From Gloeomargarita sp. SKYB120 (GTDB lineage: Bacteria > Cyanobacteriota > Cyanobacteriia > Gloeomargaritales > Gloeomargaritaceae), in NCBI GenBank assembly GCA_025062155.1, contig JANXAM010000020.1:1-45660 (forward strand): a stretch of DNA of 45,660 nt. The letters are read 5' to 3'. Made by a program: the position numbers and the translations under genes. Shown one piece after another: positions 18,648 through 27,595 of the stretch. The notes beneath the pieces are model-generated. The model did no database searches, had not been told where the DNA came from, and saw only the letters and a program-made list of their open reading frames with translations. Numbering within the stretch: the first letter of the stretch is position 1; each line of letters starts with the position of its first letter.

Positions 18648-19696
18648 GGAACCACCAGGGACTTTTCCAGGCCGTTGCAGGGAGTGGACCAGAGCTGGTT
18701 GTGCAGGGCAATTTGCTCGATGCGGGTAGCCAGCCGCAGGGCCTTCAGGGCCTGTTCCCCGCCGACAGAAGGTTGGTTGCCCTCCCGCACGCAGTGGACA
18801 AAGTGCTCCAGCTCCGCCTGCAGCGGCTCGATGTTGCTGGCATAGACTCGTTCCACTAATTCGTCCTGCCGGTAGAGCACCTGGCCAGTGGGCTGGCCGG
18901 GCAGATGCCGATGAATGAGGATTTCGTTGTTCAAAAAATCGGCCTCGGTGAGAGAATGTTTGCCGTGGACCGTCAGGCGGCGCACCTTGCGATGGGTGAC
19001 CTTGCTGGCGGTTAAGGAGGCAATCACCCCGTTGTCAAACATCAAGGTAGCGGTGACGTAGTCCAGGGCGTGGGTGCCGCTGGCGGTCAACTGCACCACC
19101 GGCGCAGCCGTGAGTTCCAGCAACAAATCAATGTCGTGGATCATCAAGTCCAGGACAACCGAGACGTCGTTGGCCCGCTGGGAGTAGGGACTCAAGCGAT
19201 GGGCCTCCAATGCCAGGATTTCCTCCTGGTGCAACACCCTTTGCAGTTCCCGAAACGCCGGGTTGAAACGTTCGATGTGCCCTACCTGCAGGATGCAATT
19301 GGCCTCGGCGGCGGCGTTGACCAGCCGTTCCGCCTCAATGACGCTGGCGGCGATGGGTTTTTCCATCAGGATATGGACCCCTTGCCGGATACAGGTCAGG
19401 CCCACGTCGTAGTGCAAACGGGTGGGAACCGCGACGCACACCGCCTCCACGTGGGGCAACAAATCCCGATAGTCCTCGAAAAACCGTACCTGGTATTTCC
19501 CCGCCAGTTGGAGGCCCCGTTCCACGTTAATGTCGGCAATGCCCACCAGGCGCACATCCTTGAGAAAGCTCAGCACCCGCACGTGGTGTTGCCCCATGTT
19601 CCCGACTCCAATCACCCCCACTGCAATCGGACGCGCGCTGTTGATACCAGGGTTTGTCAGAGCGGGCACGGGTGGCAACTCCTCAAACACCAACAA
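18644..19696 (-). CDS. Gfo/Idh/MocA family NAD(P)-dependent oxidoreductase
   Basis: The 350-residue protein has an N-terminal Rossmann domain (VGVIGVGNMGQHHVRVL), AVCVAVPTRLHY and the catalytic-type EKPIA motif, followed by the C-terminal alpha/beta domain with LDLMIHDIDLLLEL. Family members oxidise or reduce sugars and related polyols; UDP-sugar oxidoreductases of surface polysaccharide pathways are the closest in style, but the substrate is unknown. The start is uncertain: TTG at 19696 opens the frame, GTG at 19690 is also available, and residues 1-25 are not conserved. Its stop overlaps that of ccdA. Confidence 0.85.
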   Translation of the reverse strand: MLVFEELPPVPALTNPGINSARPIAVGVIGVGNMGQHHVRVLSFLKDVRLVGIADINVERGLQLAGKYQVRFFEDYRDLLPHVEAVCVAVPTRLHYDVGLTCIRQGVHILMEKPIAASVIEAERLVNAAAEANCILQVGHIERFNPAFRELQRVLHQEEILALEAHRLSPYSQRANDVSVVLDLMIHDIDLLLELTAAPVVQLTASGTHALDYVTATLMFDNGVIASLTASKVTHRKVRRLTVHGKHSLTEADFLNNEILIHRHLPGQPTGQVLYRQDELVERVYASNIEPLQAELEHFVHCVREGNQPSVGGEQALKALRLATRIEQIALHNQLWSTPCNGLEKSLVVP

Positions 19697-19811
19697 CCAC
19701 CGACATCCAGCCCCATCCTAACATACTTGGGTGGGAGCGCTAAAATCAGAAATCCGGTATAACAACGCACCTTGGCGTTGGATAATGAAGTCAGGCGCGT
19801 GAACGATAGAC

Positions 19812-20333
19812 ATGGCTTGGATAGACCGGCAGGGACGTATCGGCGGCAAGGTGAGTGTGATTGACCTGGGGGCGCTGGTGGTCGTCCTGCTCGTGCTGGT
19901 GGGCATTTTCCTGGTGCCGGGGGGAACCGGTTCGGTGGCCCAAGTGGGGCCGAGTCAACCGGTGGAAATTGACATGATGGTGCGGGGATTGAGCGTGGTC
20001 CGCCCCGAAACCCTTATTCGCCCTGGGGACAGGGCCAGTTTCATCGTGCGCAACCAACCCTCGGGCCATCTGACTGTGAAGCATCTGGCCATCTTTCCGC
20101 CGCAAGTCGAAGTTCCCCAACCGGATGGGTCGGTGAAATTTTTGCCGGATGCCCGTTCCCAGAACCGTTACCTGCGGGACATGATGATTACGTTGACGGG
20201 GACGGCGCAAATCGTGGACGGTGGTGTGGTCCTGGGGAATACCAAGCTGAAGGTCGGCGTACCGGTGGAACTGGAGGGGCCGCAATACAACCTGCGGGGG
20301 TCGGTGATGGATGTCCGGGTGGGGTCAGGATGA
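19812..20333 (+). CDS. DUF4330 domain protein
   Basis: The 173-residue protein starts with MAWIDRQGRIGGKVSVIDLG and one membrane helix (about 20-37, ALVVVLLVLVGIFLV). The remainder is a beta-rich domain on one side of the membrane. This N-terminal pattern is typical of cyanobacterial DUF4330 proteins, which have no assigned function. Its stop overlaps the start of the LOG family gene (ATGA), so the two are translated together. It diverges from the oxidoreductase; GGTATAAC near 19755 could be a -10 region. Confidence 0.8.
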   Translation: MAWIDRQGRIGGKVSVIDLGALVVVLLVLVGIFLVPGGTGSVAQVGPSQPVEIDMMVRGLSVVRPETLIRPGDRASFIVRNQPSGHLTVKHLAIFPPQVEVPQPDGSVKFLPDARSQNRYLRDMMITLTGTAQIVDGGVVLGNTKLKVGVPVELEGPQYNLRGSVMDVRVGSG

Positions 20334-21379
20334 CGGTCACGCCGCCGGAGCAAATGCCCCCCGATGTGCTGGCTTGGTTGGCGCAATTGGATACGGCCAA
20401 ACACGGCAAGTGGATGCGGCGAGCCTTGGAATCGCTGCTGCGGCTCTCCCAAACCTCCCTTGACCGCCTGGATTGGAAGATCATCGCCGGCGCGATTCAA
20501 GACATGGAGCAGGGGTTTCGGGTGTTTCAGCCCTACCGCCAGGTGCGGAAAATTGCCCTGTTTGGTTCGGCGCGCATTGGTCCTGACGACCCCAACTACC
20601 AACTGGCGGTGCAATTTGCGCGGTGCATGGGTGAACAGGGATTTATGGTCATGACGGGGGCTGGCGGCGGCATCATGCAGGCCGGCAATGAAGGCGCGGG
20701 AACCGAACGTTCCTTTGGACTCAACATCCAACTGCCTTTTGAGCAGGGCAGCAATGCCTTTGTCAGCGACAGCCCGCGCTTGATCAATTTCAAATACTTC
20801 TTTACCCGCAAGCTATTTTTCCTGCGGGAGACGGACGCGGTGTGCGCCTTTCCAGGGGGCTTTGGCACCCAGGACGAGGTGTTTGAGGCCTTGACCCTGT
20901 GCCAAAACGGGCGCTGCCCGCCCATTCCCATCGTGTTGCTCGAGCAGCCGGGGGGCACCTACTGGCGGGCGTGGGACGCCTTTGTGCGGGAGCATTTCTG
21001 GCGTACCCACCTGATCAGTCCCGACGACGTGGAACTCTACACCATCACCGATTCCGTGGCGGTGGCCTGTCAAACGATTCGCCAGTTCTACCGGGTCTAT
21101 CACTCCAGTCGCTACGTGCGCGATGAGTTTGTGCTGCGGTTGCACCATCCCTTAGCAGAAGCAGTGGTGGCGCAGTTGAACGAAGAGTTTGCCGATATTG
21201 TCGCTGAGGGGGTCATGTACCAGCGAGGCGCATTTCCAGAAGAAATGGGGGACGAGACCGACCATCTGCCGCGCCTGGTGTTTCGCTTCAACCAGCGGGA
21301 CTACGGGCGGCTGTACCAGCTCATCCGGCGGTTGAACGAATCGGGAGGTGAGGCAAGTGCCCACCCCGAATGGCGCTGA
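20330..21379 (+). CDS. LOG family protein (nucleotide phosphoribohydrolase fold)
   Basis: The 349-residue protein has the Rossmann-like LOG core: FGSARIGPDDPNY, MTGAGGGIMQAGNEGA and the catalytic PGGFGTQDEVFE motif (P-G-G-x-G-T-x-x-E). LOG enzymes release the base from nucleoside 5'-monophosphates and were once misnamed lysine decarboxylases. Long N- and C-terminal extensions flank the core, as in many cyanobacterial homologues, so cytokinin activation should not be assumed. It overlaps the upstream DUF4330 gene by 4 nt and the downstream cation-efflux-like gene by about 23 nt. Confidence 0.85.
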   Translation: MTVTPPEQMPPDVLAWLAQLDTAKHGKWMRRALESLLRLSQTSLDRLDWKIIAGAIQDMEQGFRVFQPYRQVRKIALFGSARIGPDDPNYQLAVQFARCMGEQGFMVMTGAGGGIMQAGNEGAGTERSFGLNIQLPFEQGSNAFVSDSPRLINFKYFFTRKLFFLRETDAVCAFPGGFGTQDEVFEALTLCQNGRCPPIPIVLLEQPGGTYWRAWDAFVREHFWRTHLISPDDVELYTITDSVAVACQTIRQFYRVYHSSRYVRDEFVLRLHHPLAEAVVAQLNEEFADIVAEGVMYQRGAFPEEMGDETDHLPRLVFRFNQRDYGRLYQLIRRLNESGGEASAHPEWR

Positions 21380-21941
21380 ATTGCGCCGCACCGTCCTGAC
21401 CGTGGCGTTGCTGAACTTCGCCTACTTTACCGTAGAAGCGGGAATTGCCGTGACGATTGGCTCGGTGTCCCTGTGGGCCGATTCAATCGATTTTTTGGAG
21501 GACACCCTGCTGAATGCCCTGGTGTACAGGGCGCTGGGCTGGCGACGCCGTTACCAAACATGGGTGAGCCTAGGTCTAGCGGGTTTGTTATTGATGCCGG
21601 CGCTGGCGACCTTGGGTTCCCTGTGGCGCAAGTTGCAAGCACCCCTGCCGCCAGAACCAGTACCCCTGTCGCTGGCGGGTCTGGGGGCCTTGGCGGTCAA
21701 CTGGTTGTGCGCCCTGTTGTTGTTGCGATTTCGCCACCAGGGCAGCAGCTTGGCGCTGGCGGCGTTTTTCTCGGCCCGCAACGATGCGCTCGCGAACCTG
21801 GCCATCATCCTGGCGGGGTTGCTCACCGCTGCTTATCCCTCCCCTTGGCCAGATGTGGTGGTCGGGGTGGGGATTTTCGCCCTCAACACCGATGCTGCCT
21901 GGAAGGTGTACCGCCAAGCCCGCGCGGAACAGCAAACCTAG
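21357..21941 (+). CDS. cation diffusion facilitator-like membrane protein
   Basis: The product of 194 residues has about five hydrophobic helices. TVEAGIAVTIGSVSLWADSIDFLEDT resembles the second helix of cation diffusion facilitators, where SLxxDSxxxxxD supplies the metal ligands; here Asp residues in ADSIDFLED remain. ALAAFFSARNDALANLAIILAG matches the second metal-site helix (HxxxD in canonical members, here ARNDA). It lacks the C-terminal cytosolic domain. GTG at 21357 is favoured because GGGAGG lies 8 nt upstream; GTG at 21348 is too near it. The loss of a canonical histidine makes transport activity uncertain. Confidence 0.7.
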   Translation: MPTPNGAELRRTVLTVALLNFAYFTVEAGIAVTIGSVSLWADSIDFLEDTLLNALVYRALGWRRRYQTWVSLGLAGLLLMPALATLGSLWRKLQAPLPPEPVPLSLAGLGALAVNWLCALLLLRFRHQGSSLALAAFFSARNDALANLAIILAGLLTAAYPSPWPDVVVGVGIFALNTDAAWKVYRQARAEQQT

Positions 21942-21983
21942 GGTGCTAGAATAATTCGACTTGGGAGAGTTTCGTCGCCGCGC

Positions 21984-22301
21984 ATGAAGTACTACTACGT
22001 TTTGGCCAGTGAAAAATTTCTCACCGAAATCGAGCCGTTAGAGGAGGTCTTTCGGGAGCGGACGAAATATTACCAGCGGGAAGGTAAGGAGATTGATTTT
22101 TTCCTGGTGCGGCGTCCTGCCTTTTTGGAAGCTCCTGAATTTGCCGAAGTAAAGGCCAGATGTCCTCAACCGGCGGCGGCCATTGTCACCACCAATCCAG
22201 ATTTCGCCACCTTTATGAAGTTGCGGTTGGAGTTTGTGCTAACCGGCAGTTTTGAAGCGCCGTCGCCCACCATTCCCGACCCTTTGGCCAGCACCGTTTA
22301 A
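21984..22301 (+). CDS. ycf54: Ycf54, MgPME-cyclase accessory protein (DUF2488)
   Basis: The 105-residue protein matches Ycf54 throughout: YYYVLASEKFLTEIEPLEEV, KEIDFFLVRRPAFLEAPEF and IVTTNPDFATFMKLRLEFVL. It is an accessory subunit of the aerobic Mg-protoporphyrin IX monomethyl ester cyclase (AcsF/CycI) and is needed to build the isocyclic ring of chlorophyll. An extended -10-like sequence, TGCTAGAAT, lies about 30 nt upstream. Its stop shares TTAA with the stop of the convergent lptF-like gene. The chlorophyll gene chlD is 3.3 kb away. Confidence 0.92.
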   Translation: MKYYYVLASEKFLTEIEPLEEVFRERTKYYQREGKEIDFFLVRRPAFLEAPEFAEVKARCPQPAAAIVTTNPDFATFMKLRLEFVLTGSFEAPSPTIPDPLASTV

Positions 22302-23464
22302 CGGTCGGCTTGACGCAAGAGATAAACACCTGTGAGCAGTCCCAACACGTTCGGGAACCAAGCGCCAATTACGGGGGCGATCACACCCGCTTGACTCATC
22401 ACATCGCCGATAAACATCAGCAGGTAATAGATAAAGATAATGACCACGCTCAAACCAAACGCCCAACCACTCGAACTGCGGCGGGGTAAACTTCCGAGCG
22501 CCGTGCCTACCACCCCCATCACTAAACAAATAAAGGGGATTGCAATTTTTTGTTGAATCCGCACCTGCCATTCCCGAATCCGCGCCAGATTGCCGCTGCC
22601 TTCCAGGATTTTCAAATACCGCCGCGCTTCCCAAAAACTCATTTCTTCAGGGGTGCGCCGCTGGGTGGCCAGGTCAAAAGGGGCTTTGGGCAAGGTAATT
22701 TCTTGCTTTTTGAACTGGATAATGTTGCGGTAACTGCCGTCGTAGGCCACCAGGTAAATCGTACCGTTGTGAAATTCCCAGGCCATGCGTTCAGCATTCC
22801 AAAATCCTGTCTCGGCGGTGAGAATTTGTTGCAATCCCTCCTGGGAAAAATCCAACACCGTCAATCCCCGCATGTAGCGCCCGTCGAACCGGCTGGCGTA
22901 AAACAACCGCTGCAATTCTTTGCCGGTGGTCTGGTCGAACTCTTGATAGATAATGTTGCGCCGCTCCACACGGGGCCGGTCTTTGTCCAGGGCCTGCCGC
23001 ACAAGGACGGTTGCCTGGTAGTTGGTCACAGGAACAACGGCTTCGTTAAAGGCAAACGTCAAGCTGGTGGTGAACAAGCTGAAAATGAGAGCCGGAACCA
23101 CCCACCGCCGGGCCGGGATGCCACAGGCTCGCAGGGCAATCAACTCGCTATTAGCGCTCAAGCGGCTGTAGGTGAGCAACGTCGCCAGCAACGTCGCCAT
23201 CGGAAACGCCAGCCCAATGAAGTAGGGAGCCTTGAGTGCCAGGACCTGAAACGCAAGGGTTAGGGGCAGACCCGACTCCACCACCCGCCGTACTGTTTCA
23301 AACAGCGCCCCCACCGACAGGCCCAGCGAACTAAAAGCCCCCATCCCAAAAACAAACGGCCCGATAAACAGCCGCAGCAGGTAGCGGTCCAGCAACGGTA
23401 CTCTGTGACTCCAGAAGCTCAGAAACTTGTGGATGCGGGTTGCGGGAGAAACAACCGTTGCCAT
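22298..23464 (-). CDS. LptF/LptG family permease (YjgP/YjgQ)
   Basis: The 388-residue protein has three N-terminal membrane helices, a soluble beta-jellyroll-like middle (about 130-290), and three C-terminal helices (FICLVMGVVGTALGSLP..., LSVVIIFIYYLLMFIGDVMS). LLDRYLLRLFIGPFVFGMG is the usual start of the family. These permeases pair with the LptB ATPase to extract lipopolysaccharide from the inner membrane and push it along the LptC-A bridge. Cyanobacteria typically carry one such gene. Its stop overlaps that of ycf54, and its start is 25 nt downstream of queA. Confidence 0.88.
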   Translation of the reverse strand: MATVVSPATRIHKFLSFWSHRVPLLDRYLLRLFIGPFVFGMGAFSSLGLSVGALFETVRRVVESGLPLTLAFQVLALKAPYFIGLAFPMATLLATLLTYSRLSANSELIALRACGIPARRWVVPALIFSLFTTSLTFAFNEAVVPVTNYQATVLVRQALDKDRPRVERRNIIYQEFDQTTGKELQRLFYASRFDGRYMRGLTVLDFSQEGLQQILTAETGFWNAERMAWEFHNGTIYLVAYDGSYRNIIQFKKQEITLPKAPFDLATQRRTPEEMSFWEARRYLKILEGSGNLARIREWQVRIQQKIAIPFICLVMGVVGTALGSLPRRSSSGWAFGLSVVIIFIYYLLMFIGDVMSQAGVIAPVIGAWFPNVLGLLTGVYLLRQADR

Positions 23465-23489
23465 CGCACCTGTCCGAGGAGCACTTCCC

Positions 23490-24587
23490 CTAGTGTGCCA
23501 TATCCGGTAGGAGCAACATGGCGTCCCCTAGCGAATAAAACCGGTAGCGTTCCCGTATCGCCTCCTGATACAGGTGCATCACCCGTTGCCGCCCGATCAA
23601 CGCGCTCACCAGCAGCAACAGACTGGATTTGGGCAAGTGGAAATTGGTCATCAGCCCATCAATCACCCGCCATTGGTAACCGGGATAGATGTAGAGATTC
23701 ACCTTGCCAGTGGTGGGTTGCAGGGTTCCCCCTTGAGCCGCCGCCTCTAACGCCCGCGTCACAGTCGTGCCCACAGCAATCACCCGCCCGCCCTGCTGTT
23801 GCGTTTGCTGAATTTTCGCCACTGTCGCTGCTGACACTTCTATCCATTCACTATGCAACTGGTGCTGCCGGATATCCGACGTACTCACCGGGCGAAAAGT
23901 GCCCAGACCCACGTGCAGGGTAATCATCGCCTGGGCAATCCCCCGCGCCTGCAACCGCGCCAGTAATTCTTCGGTAAAATGCAACCCCGCCGTCGGTGCC
24001 GCAACGGAGCCAGCGACTTGGGCATAGACCGTCTGGTACTGGCTAGGGTCGCCCTGGAAACGCTCGATATAGGGTGGTAACGGCAATTCCCCCATCTGTT
24101 CCAGCAGGGGCCATAACTGGGTCGGATTTAGCACGGTGCCATCAGGCGTTTGAAACGTCACCCAGCGGCCACCGGTTTCCGGGTCTCGCGCTTGCACCAC
24201 ACCGACCAGTTGGGGTTGGCCTTGGGCTGGAAACGTCACCTGCATCCCAACGCGCACCCGCCGTCCTGGACGCACCAGCACCCGCCATGCATCACCTTCT
24301 CCAGGCTCTAGCAATAAAAACTCTGTCAGACCTCCGCCGGGTCGCACGCCCTTCAATCGCGCCGGAATCACCTTGGTGTTATTGAGCACCAGCAAGTCGC
24401 CCGGACACAACAAATCGGGCAAGTCGTACACATGGCAATGGCGATGGGTATTTCGATAGACCACCAGCAACCGCGCGTGGTCTCTGGGCACCATCGCAGA
24501 CTGGGCGATGAGTTCGGTGGGCAAGGGATAGTCGTAGTTGGCGAGTTCCCAATCGCCTTCACTGGGTGGGTGTGCAGGAAAAGGCAT
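23490..24587 (-). CDS. queA: S-adenosylmethionine:tRNA ribosyltransferase-isomerase QueA
   Basis: The 365-residue enzyme transfers and rearranges the ribosyl moiety of SAM onto 7-aminomethyl-7-deazaguanine in tRNA, giving epoxyqueuosine. Family blocks are YDYPLPTELIAQ, RDHARLLVV, GDLLVLNNTKVIPARLKG, PPYIER, TAGLHFTEELL, THVGLGTFRPV-like LHVGLGTFRPV, and TNFHLPKSSLLLLVSALIGR. The first 17 residues are extra compared with most QueA proteins, so the true start might lie slightly downstream. The lptF-like gene follows 25 nt after its stop. Confidence 0.95.
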   Translation of the reverse strand: MPFPAHPPSEGDWELANYDYPLPTELIAQSAMVPRDHARLLVVYRNTHRHCHVYDLPDLLCPGDLLVLNNTKVIPARLKGVRPGGGLTEFLLLEPGEGDAWRVLVRPGRRVRVGMQVTFPAQGQPQLVGVVQARDPETGGRWVTFQTPDGTVLNPTQLWPLLEQMGELPLPPYIERFQGDPSQYQTVYAQVAGSVAAPTAGLHFTEELLARLQARGIAQAMITLHVGLGTFRPVSTSDIRQHQLHSEWIEVSAATVAKIQQTQQQGGRVIAVGTTVTRALEAAAQGGTLQPTTGKVNLYIYPGYQWRVIDGLMTNFHLPKSSLLLLVSALIGRQRVMHLYQEAIRERYRFYSLGDAMLLLPDMAH

Positions 24588-24700
24588 ACAAGTGTATCAG
24601 TTAACTGGGTGGCTAAGCCTTTTGTGGTCCAGAGTTAATCCAGAAGTGTTGAATCTTGCAATAAAGCTTAACATCCTAAGTCACGAGGATAGTCTAGGGG

Positions 24701-25330
24701 CAGTTGGGTTTGGGTGAGGCCATGAGTATAATTACTTGCCCTCCCGTTGCCAGTCTCAAAATATTGTGAAGTACAGTCATATCCATAATGGAAAACGGCC
24801 ATCGGCAATTTACGCCTGAAGCCAGGAAGAAATCCATTTCAGAAGCGCAAAGGTAACTTGTTAGAGCGACTTTCAATCGGAGCCATTTCACGGGTGACCG
24901 GAATTTCACAGTCTTGGCTGTATAAAATTGTGTAAAGCAAAAGGCAATTTATACATCAGAAATGATGAATATTCAGCTCTATGACGATGAAGAGATAGAA
25001 CTGGGATGCGAAGAGATATGGTCGTTTTGTCTCCAAGGGCTCTGGCTGCTTCTAGAGAGAAAGAAACGTATGATTTTAGCGGCTTGTCTAGGAGACAGAA
25101 GCATAGAGACAGCGAAAAATTATTTGGTGGAAACGAGCAAAATTTTGTACTAATTTTCTTTGTCAGTTCATTGGAAGGTTATTCCGAGATCTCAACAGGA
25201 AGCCGGTACCAAAGGGAGTAGTAAAACATACTTGATTGAGCGCTTCAACAACACCCCTAGACAGGGAGTTAGCCGCTTGGCTAGGAGAACCCTGTGCTTT
25301 ATGATGCATCATTACTTACATGGCACTACC
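24701..25330 (+). pseudogene. degraded IS1-family transposase, copy 1
   Basis: Pieces of an IS1-type transposase appear in order but in several frames. First is a start region with zinc-finger remains (MSIITCP at 24723). Then comes the helix-turn-helix part LLERLSIGAISRVTGISQSW near 24860-24920, a catalytic-region stretch (CEEIWSF and GLWLLLERKKRMILAACLGDRSIETAK, 25003-25120), and the C-terminal IERFNNTPRQGVSRLARRTL near 25232-25290. Stops and indels separate them, and the segment between the GDRS block and the C-terminus is shortened. The first ~230 bp match the second remnant at 33428-33803 in inverse orientation. The rest of the gap (24588-24700, 25331-25530) shows nothing else I recognise. 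Confidence 0.8.
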
Positions 25331-25535
25331 AGCATGGGCATGTCGTTGCTGTAGGTAACGCAACCGCTGCACTAGGTGGTAATCATCCCTTGACCTGCTT
25401 GAACACCTTGCTCTGGGTTACATCTACTGCTACCCCCACCACCAGGTAGGGCTAGCCTTGCTAGGGCGTCCGCCGAGGGCATTCATTTGTTAGCTAGCCG
25501 CACTGATAGTTGAATATCGCTGACTTACCCAGCAT

Positions 25536-25664
25536 TTGTCGCCCCAGGAAAGCTATGATCGGCTCTGGCAAGGCCATGAACGGATTTGCTCTAACTGGGA
25601 CACCACTTCAGCGGCGCAATGGCAAATCTACTGGCGGGTCTACCAATGGGTGGTGAACGAGTGA
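25536..25664 (+). CDS. possible small protein overlapping the chlD start
   Basis: A frame of up to 47 codons is open from 25524 to TGA at 25662-25664; the only usual start codon is TTG at 25536, giving 42 residues. The peptide is Trp/Tyr-rich and reads like protein ([29 protein letters not shown]). Its stop overlaps a GTG (25661) that is one candidate start of chlD, as GTGA, the pattern of coupled genes. There is no ribosome binding site and no homologue that I recognise. It may instead be the tail of a gene destroyed by the nearby IS1 insertion. Confidence 0.3.
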   Translation: MSPQESYDRLWQGHERICSNWDTTSAAQWQIYWRVYQWVVNE

Positions 25665-27595
25665 CCTTTCCCTTGAGCGCTGTCGTGGGGCAGGAACGGG
25701 TGAAGCTGGCTCTGCTCCTGGGGGCGGTGGATATGGGACTGGGCGGCATCTTGCTAGCGGGAGCCAAGGGAACCGCCAAATCTGTACTGGCGCGGGCAAT
25801 CCATGCGTTGTTGCCCCCTATCGAAGTGGTGCGCGGCTCCCCTTACCAGGACGACCCCCAGCACCCGCAAGAGTGGCCGTTTCCCCAGGCTCAGGTGCAG
25901 ACCCAAGTCATCACGCCCCCGTTTGTGCAGATTCCGCTGGGGGTGACGGAAGACCGGTTGGTAGGGGCGATTGATGTAACCGCTTCGCTCAAACAGGGCA
26001 CGGCAGTGTTTCAACCCGGACTTCTCGCCCAGGCCCACCGGGGCATTTTGTATGTGGATGAATTGAACCTGCTCGACGATGGCGTGGTCAACATCTTGTT
26101 AACGGTGTTGGCCGAGGGAGTAAACCGGGTGGAACGGGAAGGCATGAGCGTTGTCCATCCCTGTCGTCCATTGCTGATTGCCACCTACAACCCCGAGGAA
26201 GGAGAAATCCGTAGCCACTTGCGCGACCGGTTCGCCATCCAATTGACCATGACGCCGCTGGCGGACCTGAACGAACGGGTAGAAGCTGTGACCCAAGCGC
26301 TCCGCTACGGCGATGACCCGCTCGGGCTGTGGGCAGAACATCAGGCGGAAATTGAAGCGCTGCGGACGCAACTACTCCTGGCGCGGGAATGGTTGCCCAC
26401 GGTGACCTTGACCAGGGAGCAAATGGCTTATCTGGTGGAAGAAGCGCTGCGGGCGGGCGTCCAGGGCCATCGGGGCGAACTCTTTGCGGCACGGGTGGCT
26501 CGCGCCCATGCGGCTTTCTGGGGACGCAACCAGGTGAACGCTGAGGATTTACGAGTGGCCGTGGAATTGGTGATTGTGCCCCGCGCGACCACGATTCCCC
26601 AAACCCCAGCGCCGCCCCCCCCACCCCCGCCGCAACCCCCAGCCAACGAGACACCCGAAACAGAAGACCAGGAGCCGCAAGAGCCAACCGACGCTCCTAG
26701 CATCCCAGAAGAATTTGTGTTTGACCCGGAAGGTGTGATTCTCGACCCCAACCTGCTGGACTTTGCCCAGAAATGTCGCCCCCGCGCCCGCGCCGGTCAA
26801 CGCAATCAAACCCTGTCCCAAACCCGCGGGCGTTATGTCAAACCCGTGTTGCCCCAGGGTCCCCATCCCCGGATTGCTGTTGATGCCACACTACGGGCGG
26901 CAGCTCCCCACCAGAAACGCCGGCGCCAGGCCCAGCCCCATAAAAAAGTTGTGGTCACTGCTGACGATGTGCGGGCTAAACGCCTGGTGCGCAAGGCGGG
27001 GGCGTTGATTATTTTTGTGGTGGATGCATCGGGTTCGATGGCGCTCAACCGGATGCAGGCAGCCAAGGGCGCTGTTTTGCGCTTACTCACCGAAGCCTAT
27101 CAAAACCGCGACCAGGTGGCCCTGATTCCATTCCGGGGTGAACAGGCGGAAGTGCTGTTGCCCCCCACCCGCTCGGTTGAAGCTGCCCGGCGTCGGCTCG
27201 ACCAACTGCCCTGTGGCGGCGGGTCCCCCTTGGCGCATGGGTTAACGCAGGCGGTGCGCGTGGGATTAAACGCTCGGCAGAGCGGCGATATCGGCCAGGT
27301 GATTGTAGTAGCAATTACCGATGGACGGGGGAATGTGCCACTGGCGCGCTCGTTGGGTCAACCCGTGGACCCCCAGGTGGACATCAAAGGTGAACTGCTC
27401 GATATTGCCGCCAAGATGCGCGCGCTGGACTTTCGCCTGCTGGTCATCAACACGGAAAACCGGTTCGTTTCCACGGGTTTTGCCAAGGAACTGGCCGAAA
27501 AAGCTGGGGGGAATTATTACCACCTGCCGCGGGCTAATGAACAAGCGCTCGCCCAGGTCACCCAAAACGCTCTCAAAACGCTACGTCAGGGTTAG
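25646..27595 (+). CDS. chlD: magnesium chelatase subunit D (ChlD)
   Basis: ChlD works with ChlI and ChlH to insert Mg2+ into protoporphyrin IX, the first committed step of chlorophyll synthesis. The product is about 649 residues. It has an AAA+ domain with [18 protein letters not shown] and a Walker-A-like [13 protein letters not shown], an acidic proline-rich linker ([11 protein letters not shown], then EDQEPQEP), and a C-terminal integrin-I/VWA domain with the MIDAS motif VVDASGSM. Three starts compete: ATG 25619, ATG 25646 (GGCGGG 7 nt upstream) and GTG 25661. I chose 25646; the conserved family N-terminus begins just after 25661. Its stop shares TTAG with that of the convergent glycosyltransferase gene. 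Confidence 0.93.
   Translation: MGGERVTFPLSAVVGQERVKLALLLGAVDMGLGGILLAGAKGTAKSVLARAIHALLPPIEVVRGSPYQDDPQHPQEWPFPQAQVQTQVITPPFVQIPLGVTEDRLVGAIDVTASLKQGTAVFQPGLLAQAHRGILYVDELNLLDDGVVNILLTVLAEGVNRVEREGMSVVHPCRPLLIATYNPEEGEIRSHLRDRFAIQLTMTPLADLNERVEAVTQALRYGDDPLGLWAEHQAEIEALRTQLLLAREWLPTVTLTREQMAYLVEEALRAGVQGHRGELFAARVARAHAAFWGRNQVNAEDLRVAVELVIVPRATTIPQTPAPPPPPPPQPPANETPETEDQEPQEPTDAPSIPEEFVFDPEGVILDPNLLDFAQKCRPRARAGQRNQTLSQTRGRYVKPVLPQGPHPRIAVDATLRAAAPHQKRRRQAQPHKKVVVTADDVRAKRLVRKAGALIIFVVDASGSMALNRMQAAKGAVLRLLTEAYQNRDQVALIPFRGEQAEVLLPPTRSVEAARRRLDQLPCGGGSPLAHGLTQAVRVGLNARQSGDIGQVIVVAITDGRGNVPLARSLGQPVDPQVDIKGELLDIAAKMRALDFRLLVINTENRFVSTGFAKELAEKAGGNYYHLPRANEQALAQVTQNALKTLRQG

Noticed and set aside
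19070-19762. 230-codon open frame antisense to the oxidoreductase gene
   Set aside because: It mirrors a well-supported coding region in GC-rich sequence and shows no family signature of its own.
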